DNA of 64,000 nucleotides from NCBI RefSeq assembly GCF_027887165.1, contig NC_077227.1:352875110-352939109 (forward strand). The letters are read 5' to 3'. The stretch comes from Monodelphis domestica (Eukaryota; Chordata; Mammalia; Didelphimorphia; Didelphidae). A model generated the notes under the pieces. The model ran no database searches and was not told the DNA's origin. It worked only from the letters and a program-made list of their open reading frames with translations. The translations under genes were made by a program, and so were the position numbers. Shown here in pieces: positions 51,907 to 63,249 of this stretch; the stretch's first letter is position 1; every line of letters begins with the position of its first letter.

Positions 51907-51988
51907 AATTAGGGGAGGAAGAGGTATCTAGTATTGCTGTGGGGTGGGCCAGCCTCCCAGAGGGGATGGGGTCTTGGAGGTGGGATGG

Positions 51989-52581
51989 TGTTGGTGAAAT
52001 GATGGATGGGACACAGCTTTTGCATTCAACCCACAGTACAGGTTTCACAGGATAAACTGCTCCACCTTGGCTGAGGCCTAGCTTTATTTTATCCCCTCAT
52101 GATCACATAGCTACTTGGCACACAATTTCATTCTCAACATACATGTTTCCATAGAACCTAACAACAGACAGGAAGCCTAGGGAGATAGTCAATGAAACAT
52201 TGTTGCTAAGGGCAGGATCAGTGGGTAGAATCAACATGACCCAGCTATAGGTTAGGGAATTCAGAGAACAGATTTGCCAGAAGTTTTTATGCTTAGACAA
52301 GAGGGTCCTATCTAAGTGGGTATATAAGAATCCTTAGGCTTAATTTTGTAAGTGAGCTCTCCTGGTAATATCCTAGGAGGACAGAGTGGGACATCTGTAT
52401 TAACCCTGCAAGCATGTTGTTCTCATCTATTTTTCCTGGGGCTAAGAATAATAATCATAGCAATTCCAATAATAAGGGGATGTTAATAATGAAAGTCACT
52501 TAGGGGAGTTTCAGTGGGTATTTCCATCTTTCCTGGGGGATGCTTTGCAGTCCCCGGTTTCCACGTGGACTATGTCAAACA
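51989..52581 (-). mobile_element. Solo LTR of an endogenous retrovirus
   Basis: Ends are 'tgttggtg' and 'gtcaaaca' (TG...CA). The flanks 'ggatgg' (51983-51988) and 'gcatgg' (52582-52587) match 5/6, but GGATGG-like words are common nearby. On the minus strand there is a TATATA at about 52321-52326 and an AATAAA signal at about 52084-52089. No internal retroviral genes are present. Confidence 0.6.
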
Positions 52582-52814
52582 GCATGGTCTTTGATGGCTC
52601 CTGGCATAGTATGATAGAATGAAAGGTCAAAAGCTTCAGAGAGGTCAAATTGAATGAAGACTGAGAAAAAGCCATTGCATATGGTAGCTAAGAGACTACT
52701 GGAACTCCTGGAGACAGAAAGTTTCAGTAGAGTATTGGAGTAAGAAGTCAAATTTCAAGGGATTTAGAAATAAGTGGGAGATAAGAAAATGGAGGCAATG
52801 GATACACATGGTCC

Positions 52815-53370
52815 TTTCTAGTCTGCAATCATTATCTCACTGGATCCTTACAATCAGCCTCTGGGTTAAGTAGTAGAATAGGTAGTGCCATCAACTTGCC
52901 TTGTGTCATTGGGAAAAAAAGACACAATAATAATAATAATGCTTCATCTTGCATTTCCAATAAGTTGCCAAATTTCGCCATTTCTACTTCTATAGCATCT
53001 CTTGTATTTGCCCCTTTCTCTTTGCTCACATAGCTACCATCCTAGTTTATTTTTCACTGCTGCTCACTTTGGACTATTCTAATACCTTTCTAATTGTTCT
53101 TTCTGCCTTGAATCTTTTCCTGTCCCCATCCTCCCTCTTTGCAATTGTCAAAAGGTTTTTCTATAAGCACATGTCTGACTATAATATTCTCTTCAATCAA
53201 CTCCAATGACTTCCTGTTTCCTCTAGGATGAAATATGAATTCTCTTTGGATTTTAAAGTCCTTCACAACCTGCCCCCAGTCTCTCCTTCCAGCTTCATTA
53301 TACATTACTCTCCTTTCCAAACTCTATGATCTAGCCAGACTGGTCTTCTTGCTGTTCCTCATGCATGAAA
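52815..53370 (+). repeat. L2 LINE ORF2 3' region, preceded by a MIR fragment
   Basis: 52815-52880 is antisense MIR ('cattatctcactggatccttac'). From 52965, sense L2: 'atagctaccatcctagttta', 'cttggacta'-like 'ctttggactattctaatacc', 'ccaatgacttcctgtttcctc', 'aagtccttcacaacctgccc', 'agccagactggtcttcttgc'. Confidence 0.8.
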
Positions 53371-53374
53371 ATCC

Positions 53375-53535
53375 ATAATGGGCCATAATAATAATAATAG
53401 CTCACATTTATATGGTGTTTTAAGGTTTGCAAAATGCTCAATCTTTCTAAGCATATTTTTTTTACCTGTTAAATTAGGGAACTGGAATAGATGACTTAAA
53501 AATCCTTTCTAGCTCTAATATGCTATGTTAGAATA
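53375..53535. repeat. MIR pieces, - then +
   Basis: 53385-53460: 'aatagctcacatttatatggt' (antisense). 53463-53530: 'ctgttaaattagggaactgg' and 'tagatgacttaaaaatccttt' (sense tail). Confidence 0.6.
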
Positions 53536-53964
53536 AGATGTCGATCATATTTTTAAACAGGAGACTGTGGTGGGGTGGTTAAATTATAGGCTGATAAGCT
53601 TAATTTTGATTCCTGGCAAAATTTTAAAATGTATTATTAAAGAGCTGGCCTGTGAGTATTTTGAAAAGGCAGCAGCGATCACTGGAAACCTATAAGAATC
53701 ATGCCAAACTAACCTGGTTTCCCTTTTCAACAGAATTGCTAGACTGATGGATCAAGGAAATTTTGTAGTTTGGGTATATCTCAGTTTTAGTAAGGCATTT
53801 AAGAATTCTATCATGTCATCATTATGGATTGCATATAGGAATATAGGTTAACATGGGCTAAGTGATAGGATAATTAGGTGACCTTAGAACTGACTAGACA
53901 CAAAGAATAATAATTATTAGGATGATATCAACTTGGAGAGAATCTCTAGAAGGGTGTTCTTGGG

Positions 53965-54110
53965 ATCTATTAATTAATCAATTGATCAGCAAGCAATTAT
54001 TAAACATCTATTATGTGTCAGGCACTATACTAGGTGCTGGGGATGTAACAAAAAAAATAATAATTCCTCCCTCCAAAGACCTCATGTTACTGAGGAAAGA
54101 AAATTTGGAT
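53965..54110 (-). repeat. L2 LINE 3' end
   Basis: 'catctattatgtgtcaggca', 'ctatactaggtgctggggat', 'cctccaaagacctcatgtta'. Antisense, inside the L3 span. Confidence 0.8.
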
Positions 54111-54167
54111 CTATGAGATATAATAATATAAATATGAGGGAATTTTTTTTGAGGAAAGTAAATAACA

Positions 54168-54352
54168 GGGGCAACTAGGTGGCTCAGTGGATAGAGAGCC
54201 AGGCGTGGAGACAGGAGATCCTGTGGTCAAATCTGCCCTCAGACACTTTGTAGCTGTGTGACTGTGGGCAAGTCACTTAACCTTGTTTCCCTAGCCCTTA
54301 CCTGTCTGTGTTAGAGTTGTTACTAAGACAGAAAGTAAAGGTTATTAAAACA
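54168..54352 (+). mobile_element. SINE type B
   Basis: 'ggggcaactaggtggctcag', 'tggatagagagccaggcg', 'gtagctgtgtgactgtgggc', 'ttactaagacagaaagtaaa'. Confidence 0.92.
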
Positions 54353-54581
54353 AAAAGAAGACTCAGCAGTGTGATGTAGCATCTCAAAAACTAATGCAAT
54401 CTTCAGCTAAATTAATAAGAGTTCTATAACCCAGAAAAAAGGAATGTGATATTTTTGCCATTCTCAGTTTCAGACAGACCATTTTCAGAGTAATGCGCTT
54501 GGTTCTGGGTGACCACATTTCAGGGAGACTGTAGATAGGAAGGATCATAAATCCAAAAAAGGCAATCTTGGAGAGTCATTA

Positions 54582-54765
54582 GGGCAGCTAGGTGGCTCAA
54601 AGGATAGTGCCAGGCATAGAGATGGGAGGTCCTGGATTCAGACACTTCCTAGCTATGTGACCCTGGGCAAGTCACTCAAGCTCATTTACCTATCCCTTAC
54701 CACTCTTCTGCCTTAGAACTGATTATTAGCATCGATTCTAAGACAGAAAGTAAGGCTTAAAAACA
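54582..54765 (+). mobile_element. SINE type B
   Basis: 'gggcagctaggtggctcaaa', 'agctatgtgaccctgggcaa', 'cttctgccttagaactgatt', 'tctaagacagaaagtaaggc'. Confidence 0.92.
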
Positions 54766-55174
54766 AAAAAGACTAAGCAGGTTTAGTCTGGAGAAAAGGA
54801 GAGCTGGGGATAAGGTGATATAGAGGATGGGAAGGCTGATGTGTGAAGGCTCATTTTCAGTATTTAGTGCTCAGTGATCCCATGTGGAAGAAAAAATTAG
54901 ACTTGGAGGCTTGATGTTAAGGGAAAATTTTTTTCGCTAAAAATCAGAGCTGTCCAAAGAAGCTAGTGAGCTTCCTACCATGCCTCCAAGCACAGGCTGA
55001 TTTAGAGTATTGGGAGAGGGGATTTCTGGTCATGCATGGATTGTGTGAGGTCCCCCCCCCAGGCTCTTCTAACTCTGAGATTCTGTGATTCTTTGTTAAA
55101 GTGGCCTATACTTGCATTGTGTTTTAAGGCCCCTTCCAAATGGAAAACTCTATGATTCTTCTAACTCCAGATCT

Positions 55175-55430
55175 AATTCCTAGTTTGGTGGTTGTTTCAC
55201 TGTATTGTGAGGCTTTCCAAATTCCCCATTAGGTCTCTTCTCATGTTGCCAGAGACTAACCAGTGCATTTCCAAGCAATTCTGCAGGTGTGTATTGTTAA
55301 TCTCATCCCAGTGCAACTGCTTGTGGCATAGGGGAAGGCAAAAATAAGCTGCTGGAATTAAAGGAGAGCGAGGGGGCAGGTTTGGGGCTTCAAAAGCACA
55401 GAATTTTAGAACTTCATCATTTTCTTCTTT
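55175..55430. other. Unique DNA between LINEs
   Basis: Repeat-free by eye. It contains the balanced-composition stretch 'agtgcaactgcttgtggcat' and a 'gagcgaggggg' CpG. No coding frame. Confidence 0.35.
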
Positions 55431-55439
55431 GCTTATCCT

Positions 55440-55515
55440 CTTCTATCCCCCTCAACTGATCTCTGCCTCTGTCTCTGTCTCTTTATCTTTGTCTCTTTCT
55501 GTCTCCTGTTCTCTC
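55440..55515. repeat. (CTGTCT)n-like pyrimidine tract
   Basis: Imperfect 'ctctgtctctgtctcttta' units. Confidence 0.75.
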
Positions 55516-55920
55516 CCTTCCCTTAGCCCCCATTTTCAATCTGCTCCTATTAACTCATTCCCTCTCTGCTTTCTACAAAATTATCTTAGTTTCTCCCATT
55601 CTTGAAAAACATCACTAATCCCAGCTATCACCTGATGCTAGTCTTCTTTCTCTCCTTCCTTTCCCAGCCAAGTTCCTAGACAAAAACAAACAAACAAAAA
55701 AGCTATACTCAACTTCCTCTTTTCTCATTCATTTCTCAACTCCTTCACAATCTGGCTTCAGACCTCATCTCTCAACTGAAACTATACTCTTCAGAGTCAT
55801 CAATGATCTCTCAGTTGCCAAATCTGATCTCATCCTTCTTGACCTCTCTACAGCATTTGACATTATTGAGCACCTTCTCTTCCTGGATATTGTCTCTTCT
55901 CTGGGTTTTGGTGACATCAT

Positions 55921-56112
55921 AATACTAATAATAGCTAGCATTTTTATGATGGTTTAAGCTTTGCAAATTGCTTTACCTGTGTTTATCATAACATTGGATT
56001 CTCACAAAGACCCTGGGAGGTAGGTGTGGTTATTATTTCCATCAAATGATTTGTCCGGTGACACAGCTCATAGATCTGAACCAGCATTTGAACTCAAATC
56101 TCTCTCCTTGGT
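55921..56112 (-). repeat. MIR element nested in L2
   Basis: 'taatagctagcatttttatg', 'cataacattggattctcaca', 'agaccctgggaggtaggtgt', 'accagcatttgaactcaaat'. Confidence 0.85.
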
Positions 56113-56286
56113 AATCCTTTTATTTGTCTAACTTCTTCTCTTTAGACTCCTTTGCTGGCTCATCATTTATAGCAAGCCCTGTGAATATAGGCAAAGGTTT
56201 TGTTCTGGACATTCTCTTTTTTTCTATATATTCACTTACTTGGAAACTTCATCAACCCTCATAGGTTTATCATCTCTAGACAAGTA

Positions 56287-56520
56287 GGGGCAGCTAGGTG
56301 GTACAGTGGATAGAATGCTGGGCCTAGAGTCAGGAACACGTCTTCCTGAGTTGAAATCTGGCCTCAGACACTTCTTAGCTATGTAACCCTTGGTGAGTCA
56401 CTTACCTTGTTTGCCTCAGTTTCCTTATTTGTAAAACGAGCTGGAGGAGGAAATGATGAACCATTCCAGTTCTTTGCCAAGAAAATCCCAAAAAGGTTCA
56501 CAAGGAGGCAGAAACAACAA
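56287..56520 (+). mobile_element. SINE type A nested in L2
   Basis: 'ggggcagctaggtggtacag', 'ttcctgagttgaaatctggc', 'gtaaaacgagctggaggagg', 'ttctttgccaagaaaatccc'. Confidence 0.9.
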
Positions 56521-57499
56521 GTCCAGTAACTCCCACATTTTTATATACACTTCTGGTCTTTATCCTGAACTCTAGTCCTTTATCACAATTGCTTAGTTGG
56601 ACATTTTAAATTGACTGTACCAGAGATACCTCAAACTCAGCATATCTAAAACAGAAATCATTATCTTTCCCTTAAACTCACTTCTCTTTTGAACTCCCCT
56701 TTTAATACTTAAGGCACCACCCTCCTTCCAGGCACCTAAGTTTGTAATCTTGATATCATTCTTTACTTTATTCTCATCCATCCAAAATATTTATTCAGTT
56801 TGTAAGTTTCTCTCTCCACATCATTTCTGGCATCTGACCTCTTTTCTCTGCTTACATAGTCACCATGTTAGTTGAAATTCTCATCACTTTTCACTTGGAC
56901 TAACTCAATGACTTCCTAATTGTCCTTCTTGCCTCAATTCTCTTCCTTTTCCAATCTATCATCCACATAGATGCCAATGACTTTCCTTAAGTGTAGCCTG
57001 ACCATATTACTCCCCTTTTCAGCAAACTCTAGTGGCTCTCTATTTCCTCTAGGATAAAACATAAACTCCTTTTAGCATCTAAATCTCTTCATAACCTTGC
57101 CCCAACCTACATTTCAAGATTTATTACACATTACTCTTCTTCCTACTTCTTTCTGTGGTCTAGTTGGACTGGTCTTCTTGTGCTTTCCTCACATACAACC
57201 ACACATTTCCTGTCTCCATGACTATCACCCATGCCTGGAGCAAACTACCTCCTCACTTCTGCCCAGCATCCACTTCCTTGTTTCCTTCAAGAATCAGATC
57301 AGGCACTACCTTCTCTAAAAAAGGTGTTAAAACTTAAGTTAAAAAAAAAATGGCACTCAGACTTTTGGGACATTTTGTATTCCTGATCCCAATTACTAGT
57401 ACTCTATTTAAGCTTCCTTGTATTTATTTTGTATTTGTTATATATATAATTTTATATGCACCTGGTATCTCTATTATTCTCCCTTCTTGAACAACAACA

Positions 57500-58550
57500 A
57501 AAGTAGATAGAAAAAGAGTAGGAACAGGATCCAGGTCTCTTACCTTATAGGCTACAGTTCTTTGTATTAGACCAAACACACAGGAAATATCTCAGTGCCT
57601 ATCATGGTGGGGGAATCATCTAGAAGATATGAAAATGAGGAGGCGGTTGCCTGGAGCAGGGGTCATAGCTAGGGAAATTCTCCAGAGAGCAACCAGCAAT
57701 ATGGGGACTTCCTTGCAAACTAATCACACTTTTTCCATTAAAAAAAAAAACAACAACTGAGATTGCATTCTAGGAGGGATACAGGAAAATGGCAGACCTT
57801 CCAATCAAGGCATTATATACAACCTGCAACCAAGGGACAGCAAAGCAATTTTTCTTTACAGAGAACAAGAGAAACACTTCTTGACTTTCCTCGTGAAGGA
57901 TTGGAAGAGTATGACAAGGTGGTAGCATAAAAAATTGACTCTGCAGAGTTCATAAAATTTTCAGCAAGACTGTGGGCAGGATGGACTTTACAAGGAAGGC
58001 AAGGGGAGCTCTGGTCTGTGCCTGGAATCCCAATGGGTATGCTGCGATCTTGGTCATTAAAATTTGAATGTAGATCAAGAGTAAATATTTTCGATGATAA
58101 TTACTGAGTGCTGGGCAAATATCAAAATGTTCAAAGTTCCAGGTCCTTTTGGATGGAGGCCAAAAATAAGAGTGTTTGTCTAAAGCTTATCCAAATCATC
58201 TGAACTTCAGAGGGAGGCACAGTTTGGCAGGCCCTCTTTGAGGGCTCATATTTTCAGGAGACTTAATCATTAGGGTGAAATTTCCCCCAAGGGGATGTTG
58301 TATATTCCTGAGCTGTTGTGGCTGGCAAAGCCAGCGCTTTCTGCTGTGTCATCTGAGTAGCCACTGCAAGGCTTCAGTTCCAAATCCTTCCACATCTCCA
58401 TCTGGCTCAGCATCCACAAAGCTGGACTTTCTAGTTGTATTTTTTCTGAAGTGTGTGTTCTGTACAAAGCTGAAACAATGGACATTTGGCAACAGTGAGA
58501 CAGGATGATCATTGGGATTGCTGAATATAAGCACAAAGTGTTGGAGGTGG
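57500..58550. other. About 1 kb of unique DNA
   Basis: No repeat family is recognised. The 133-codon minus-strand frame at 58270-58671 partly overlaps the CORE-SINE tail units on its N-terminal side and shows no domain. A 'ccaaaaataaga' CArG/MEF2-like site lies near 58162. Confidence 0.35.
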
Positions 58551-58555
58551 GAGGT

Positions 58556-58640
58556 ACCTTAGAACATAGAATGAACATCAGAGCTGGAAAGGACCTTAGA
58601 CTAGAGGGTGTCAGTACCTTAAGGGACCTTAGAGTGCATC
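58556..58640 (-). repeat. Tandem CORE-SINE tail units
   Basis: Units 'ccttagaacatagaatgaac', 'atcagagctggaaaggacct' and 'taccttaagggaccttagag' repeat about 2-3 times. Reverse complement of the 37.7-kb array. Confidence 0.65.
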
Positions 58641-58859
58641 TAGCTATTAAAGTCTTTAGTTTGTTGCACACTAGACAATGACTTGTATAAAGATGGGCTA
58701 ATCTGATTTTTGGTACATCAGAACTGAAAATGGTACAAAGGTAGCTTAATATTTTTTTCTTCCTCCAGCAAATGTGGCTAGGCTTTATGATGCCCTACTC
58801 TGGTGAGCAGCTTCAGCTGTATCCCTCTGCTCTTATATCTATTGTTAATAGGTAGAAAG

Positions 58860-59235
58860 AACTGGAGATGGTTAACCTGGACTGGAGAACTGGAGACTGA
58901 ACACTTAAGTGGAAAATGACAACCATCTTTAGCTTTCAGGGATTGTCATGAGAAAGAGATATTTGAGTTGTTCCTAGACTCTAAAGGTCAAATTTTGATT
59001 CATGAAAGAGAGTTTCATTCAGGGAAACAAATTTTGGTTTGATCTTAGGAAAAACTTTGTCCAAATTCTAATAATACATTTCATGAGGTAATAAGTTCCC
59101 TGTCACTAGAGATATTCAAGGAAAAAACAAACAGGATGATCATTTTTCAGGAATTGGAAGAAATTCTTGTTTAGGTATGAGTTAGAGTAGGTGACCTCTG
59201 AGGTTTCTTTGAGATATAGCATTCTATATTAAGTT
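58860..59235 (+). repeat. L3/CR1 LINE 3' region
   Basis: 'gactggagaactggagactg', 'tttgatcttaggaaaaactt', 'aataagttccctgtcactag', 'gagatattcaaggaaaaaac', 'aggtgacctctgaggtttct'. Same order as the CR1/L3 3' end. Confidence 0.7.
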
Positions 59236-59239
59236 TTTG

Positions 59240-59530
59240 ATACCTTAATGTCCTTGTATTCATTTGGAGAGACCTTCTAGTGGTTGAACTTGAAAGGCAA
59301 GGGAGGTCAAGGTTGAGCCCCAGGAGGAACTGGGGATGTCCATGGAGCTCCAAATTGAGCTCTGTTGGTGTTCTAAAAGGATATCCTCATGACGCTGCAC
59401 TGCACTGGTAACTCTGGTACTCTCTTCCAGAGGCAGAACAAGTGAACATTATTGAGGTTATGGAGAAGCTATATATAGCCAATAGTCTCCAGGCAGGATT
59501 TGGAATTTTTCTCCCTGCTCCTTTTTTTTG
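59240..59530. other. Unique DNA, no gene seen
   Basis: No repeat is recognised. Two 60-codon frames have no motif. Confidence 0.3.
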
Positions 59531-59534
59531 GTCC

Positions 59535-59735
59535 AGAGCTGGCTGGAAGTGTGGTGCAGTGAATGGACCCTGGACATGGAGTCAGGAAGCATGGCTTCTG
59601 AGCCTCAGACCAACTACTTACTAGCTGTATGACCTTGGGAAGGTTACTTTTTTGCCTCAACTTCAGGTTCCTCATCTGTAAAGGTGGAGTAATACTCTTT
59701 ATATTATTACAGAGGAACTTTGTAAATTATAAAAG
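59535..59735 (+). repeat. tRNA-headed CORE-SINE/MIR-type element
   Basis: 'aagtgtggtgcagtgaatgg', 'gacatggagtcaggaagcat', 'actagctgtatgaccttggg', 'ggttcctcatctgtaaaggt', 'gaactttgtaaattataaaa'. Confidence 0.75.
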
Positions 59736-59739
59736 CTCA

Positions 59740-60356
59740 AGACATGTGACCTGCTGTTGTCATTATCTCATAGGTACCTGCACATGCAAATATTAATTAC
59801 TTGACTCACTCATTTTTTTCCTCTCTTATTAGGCAAGTCAGGCACCTTTATTTAGGCAACCCATCTTTCAAATATTTCCAATCTTTAGACAAGCAATCCT
59901 CCAAATTTGTTCAAAATGTTCAACACAGTGATAGGTAAAGGGCATTTCTGCTAACAGCTCTACTCCCTAGTCTGACAGATATTGGAAAGAAGAGATCTTT
60001 GCTCTCTGCTTCTTCTCCTGACTCTTGACCTATGGGCACAGCCTTTGCCTGTGAAATATCAATAACAAAAGTTTTAACTGAAAAAGAAAGAAAAGCTCTA
60101 GCGATATCTCTATCTAGGTATATAGTCAATATATGCAGACCTTTCATTTTACAGATTAACGGTCAATCTCTGAATGTGAATTATTTCCCATTGGAATGGG
60201 TACCTTTGAGAGGTAGTCATTAGAGTGTTCTGTGACCCTGAAAGTTTATGTAGTATCCTTCCAGGGTTAATTTCTGAACTCCCAGTCATTGACTGGCTAG
60301 GTCCCCAGAGGGTGGATGAATATTACTTCTAGGGGTAACCCTGAGATACTGGGATT
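59740..60356. other. Unique DNA, no gene seen
   Basis: A 63-codon plus frame (60032-60223) and a 75-codon minus frame overlap here without motifs. The last 120 bases could belong to the adjacent LTR. Confidence 0.35.
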
Positions 60357-61158
60357 TTGTAAAGGTGAAAATTAGTGGTCAGACAATAATTTTATGAAAT
60401 TATGTGGTTGCGAATATTTATTATATCTCAAGTCAGAAATTTATTTACAAAATAGAGAAGAAACAATAAAATAGAGAAATGTGAAGGGGATAGAAAAGTC
60501 ATCTATCCTATCTTAATCAAGGCAGAGATTAATTTTCTCTCAACCAGGAAGTCCAGTAGTAATCACACAGCCTCCTCCAAGATGGAAGCTAGTCTCTCCA
60601 AAAACTAGGAAAGGAATCAGCCTTTCACTCACTCCACAAAGTAGTCCAGAAGTTAGAATCCACATTGAAGCGAAGCTCCAAGCCACAGTCTCCAGATAAG
60701 CTCTCTGGAAGACTCTCTCCAGTCAGAAGACTATCTCCACAAGACAGACTCAAGCTGCAGATTCATGGCTTTTTATGGTGATTTCTTGTTCCTTCCCCTC
60801 TTCATAGGGGCCAGTCACAGTTTCCAAATTGTCTAGTGCTGCACAGGGGGCAATGTTTGTGGGAACCAGTTCTCACCTTCTGAAGCTTAAGTTCTCACCT
60901 TCTGAAGATTAAAATCTCATCTAAGAGTATGAATTTTCTAAAATTCACTTTCTGGAGAGGTGAATACTCATCCTGGGTTTCTGAGGGTGTGAATTCACTA
61001 AGTGGTTTGTCAGCTCCTCCACCTAGTTCAAACTTGTGTTGATTCAATCAAAAGGTAGATAAAGGAGAGTTAATTCTGTCTTCACAATCTAGTGAGGTAC
61101 TTTAGTTAGTGTTAACTAAGGATAGATAATAAGAGAGTTAAGAATTCTCTTTCACAGT
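60357..61158 (-). mobile_element. LTR of an endogenous retrovirus (approximate bounds)
   Basis: On the minus strand a U3-R-U5 layout is visible. A TATA box (ATAAAAAG) lies at about 60768-60776, and AATAAA signals lie downstream at about 60410-60445. The candidate ends are 'tgtaaagg' and 'ctttcaca' (TG...CA). CpGs are scarce. No gag, pol or env remnant adjoins either side. Target duplication was not identified, so the bounds are uncertain. Confidence 0.55.
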
Positions 61159-61164
61159 TTCTAG

Positions 61165-63211
61165 TATTGTCATTCATCACTCTCTACTGGTGTGTTCCCT
61201 ATTTATTATTACATTATTCCAACTTGTCATGCTTTCCCTTTTTTGGCTGCCAGTGCATAAACTCTACTACTCATCCCCTATGACCCATTCTCTTATTCCC
61301 CTCCCAGTTAACCCAACTTCCCTCTACTTCTTTCAACATGATTTTTATAATGCCTGCTTCATAGGTAACAAACTTGCTTTCATCTTAAACTTTTTCCTTT
61401 TTCACTCTCTTTCTCTCCTTTCACTTACTGAGAGCTGGCTCTCTCCTGATGACAAGGTGTCCCTAGTCACACTTTCTTGTACTGGTTGCATTTTCACTTA
61501 TACCCTGTATTGGTCATGGTGGTAGAGTTGGAATACTCTTTGTTCACCATTGCCACTTCCAGATTCTCCCTCTATCAACTTCTGGTAGCTAATATTTATT
61601 GACCTTTAGGACATTCTTTACTAAACAAGTTCAGTGCCTGACTTATGATCTCTTTTTTTTTTCCTCCTTCCCTAACTCTTACTCTCAGATGAGAGGACTT
61701 GGACAAACACTCCAGCTTCTCAGTTCCTCAACTTACTTATTTCTCGTGATCTATTCCTTTACCCTACTTCAGCTATACAAAATTAAAATTATGGCCATAC
61801 TCTTTATCTTGCCATTTCCTATGAGGGTTCCACTTCCATACTTGTGAACTAAAAAATACCTTATCTGGTTAGAATCTTTTATCATTCTATCTTTTGTGGT
61901 TATAATATTTTATCATTCTGTCTTTTGTTCTGCCTTATAATACTTATCCCTGTTCTTTGCCATAGTTTCAAATTCTTATACCCTTCAGTTTTTTTCTAAG
62001 GCCATCCACACTGTATTGACTATAATAGGCTCCCTTACCTGTTTTGACTTCTTGGTGAATTACATTCCACACTGTCTTCTGCAAAGGAATCCTGTTTCTT
62101 CTTCTATCTAATCAAGCCAATCACCTGCTGCCTTTACTCCTTTTAATGTGCTGCTAAAGAGAGCTGAAGAAAACCACAAATTCGTGTTAGAATGGAGCCT
62201 CTAAAACTTATATTAACTGAGCTCTCACTGCAGCAAGGCAATTCTTTTACATTATCCCACTCACAACAATGGCTTTTCCAAACTATTTTGCTCCGCTTAT
62301 ATGTCTTATGACTTTCTTTTTTCAGCTGAGAACTACCTCATCTTTCACTGAAAAAAATTAGGTCATTTGCTGATGGTCCCTCTTCTCCCTTATACCTTTT
62401 CTCATTTGGATTTCTTTCTTCACTATCTTCTTCATCCCATCTCATATGTAGAGGTTGAGCCTTCTCCTTGCCAAAGCAAACTCTTCTTCATATATTTTTG
62501 ATTCTGTTTCCTCCTGTCTTCTCTGGAGGATTTCACCCTCCATGAACCCTACTCTCACTAATCTTCAATATCTCCTTGTCTGGTGGCTCCCTCTCTGCTG
62601 TTTGCAAACATGCTCATTTCTCCCTTATCCTTAAAAAGTCCTTATTTGATCCATCTATACCCTCTAGCTATTATTCTAAATCTCTCCTCCTTTTTGTGGC
62701 TAAACTCTTTGATAAGAACACCCACAATCATTGTGTCTACTTTTTCCTTTTCCCACTCTTCCAAACCTCCCAAAGCCTGGCTTCTAACCTCATCATTCAA
62801 CTGAAGATGCTTTCTCAGAAATGATAAATGATCTCTTAATTTTGTCAAATCTAGTAACCCTTTCTCAAAACTCATTTTTTAGCTTTGACCCTGCCAGTTA
62901 ACCTTTTCTGGATACTCTCTTTACACTGGATTTTATGATACTGCTTTTTTCTTCCTACTTCTCTGATCAATCCTTCTGTCCTTTGCTAGATTTTTATCCA
63001 GATTATGCCCATTAATTGCTTATAAATAGGAGTTGTCTAAAGTCCTTGTTTATTCTTCTATACAGTTACTTTTGGTGATCCTATCAGTAGCTTTGGATTT
63101 GATTGTCATCTTTATATTTATCTTTATATATATCATCTTTACACATCTGTATGATGTCTTATATATCATACATATGCATCTATATGCTTTATATGATGTT
63201 TGATTATACAT

Positions 63212-63249
<38 letters not shown>

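Larger units (their letters stand above)
47600..52810 (-). repeat. L2 LINE stretched by nested insertions
   Basis: L2 antisense sequence continues in correct 3'-to-5' order through 47600-47652, 47853-48760, 51395-51655 and 52588-52810. Its blocks are: 3' terminus 'ccaggcaccatgctagg'; 'aggtagaatcaacaaggctt'; 'gtcatgttgagtttatggg'; then beyond the L1 'ggacatgtctaacaggtggt'; and finally the RT region 'aagcttcagagaggtcaaat'. Insertions separate the parts: a SINE, an L1, an RTE-type SINE and an LTR. Two partly similar L2 pieces near 48.2 and 48.5 kb suggest a local duplication or a second copy. Confidence 0.7.
53540..55170 (+). repeat. L3/CR1 LINE, RT region to 3' terminus, with nested repeats
   Basis: 53540-53960 matches the CR1/L3 RT region: 'atcatgccaaactaacctgg', 'agactgatggatcaaggaaa', 'cagttttagtaaggcattta'. 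54360-54581 and 54766-55170 give the 3' part: 'ttggttctgggtgaccacat', 'agtctggagaaaaggagagc', 'atcagagctgtccaaagaag'. The end repeats 'gattctgtgattctttg', like the CR1 terminal 'attctatg' repeats. Confidence 0.7.
55516..57490 (+). repeat. L2 LINE, RT region to 3' end, with nested MIR and SINE
   Basis: Sense L2 ORF2 RT segment: 'tcagagtcatcaatgatctc', 'cttcttgacctctctacagc', 'atttgacattattgagcacc'. This last, in frame, gives the FD-x-(V/I)-(D/E)-H core of CR1-clade RTs. After the MIR come 'agactcctttgctggctcat' and, after the SINE, 'aactctagtggctctctatt', 'ctcttcataaccttgcccca' and a 3' end near 57490. Frames are closed by many stops. Confidence 0.88.

Noticed and set aside
58270..58671. 133-codon minus-strand frame
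   Set aside because: The first part comes from CORE-SINE tail units, the composition is unremarkable, and no family is recognised.
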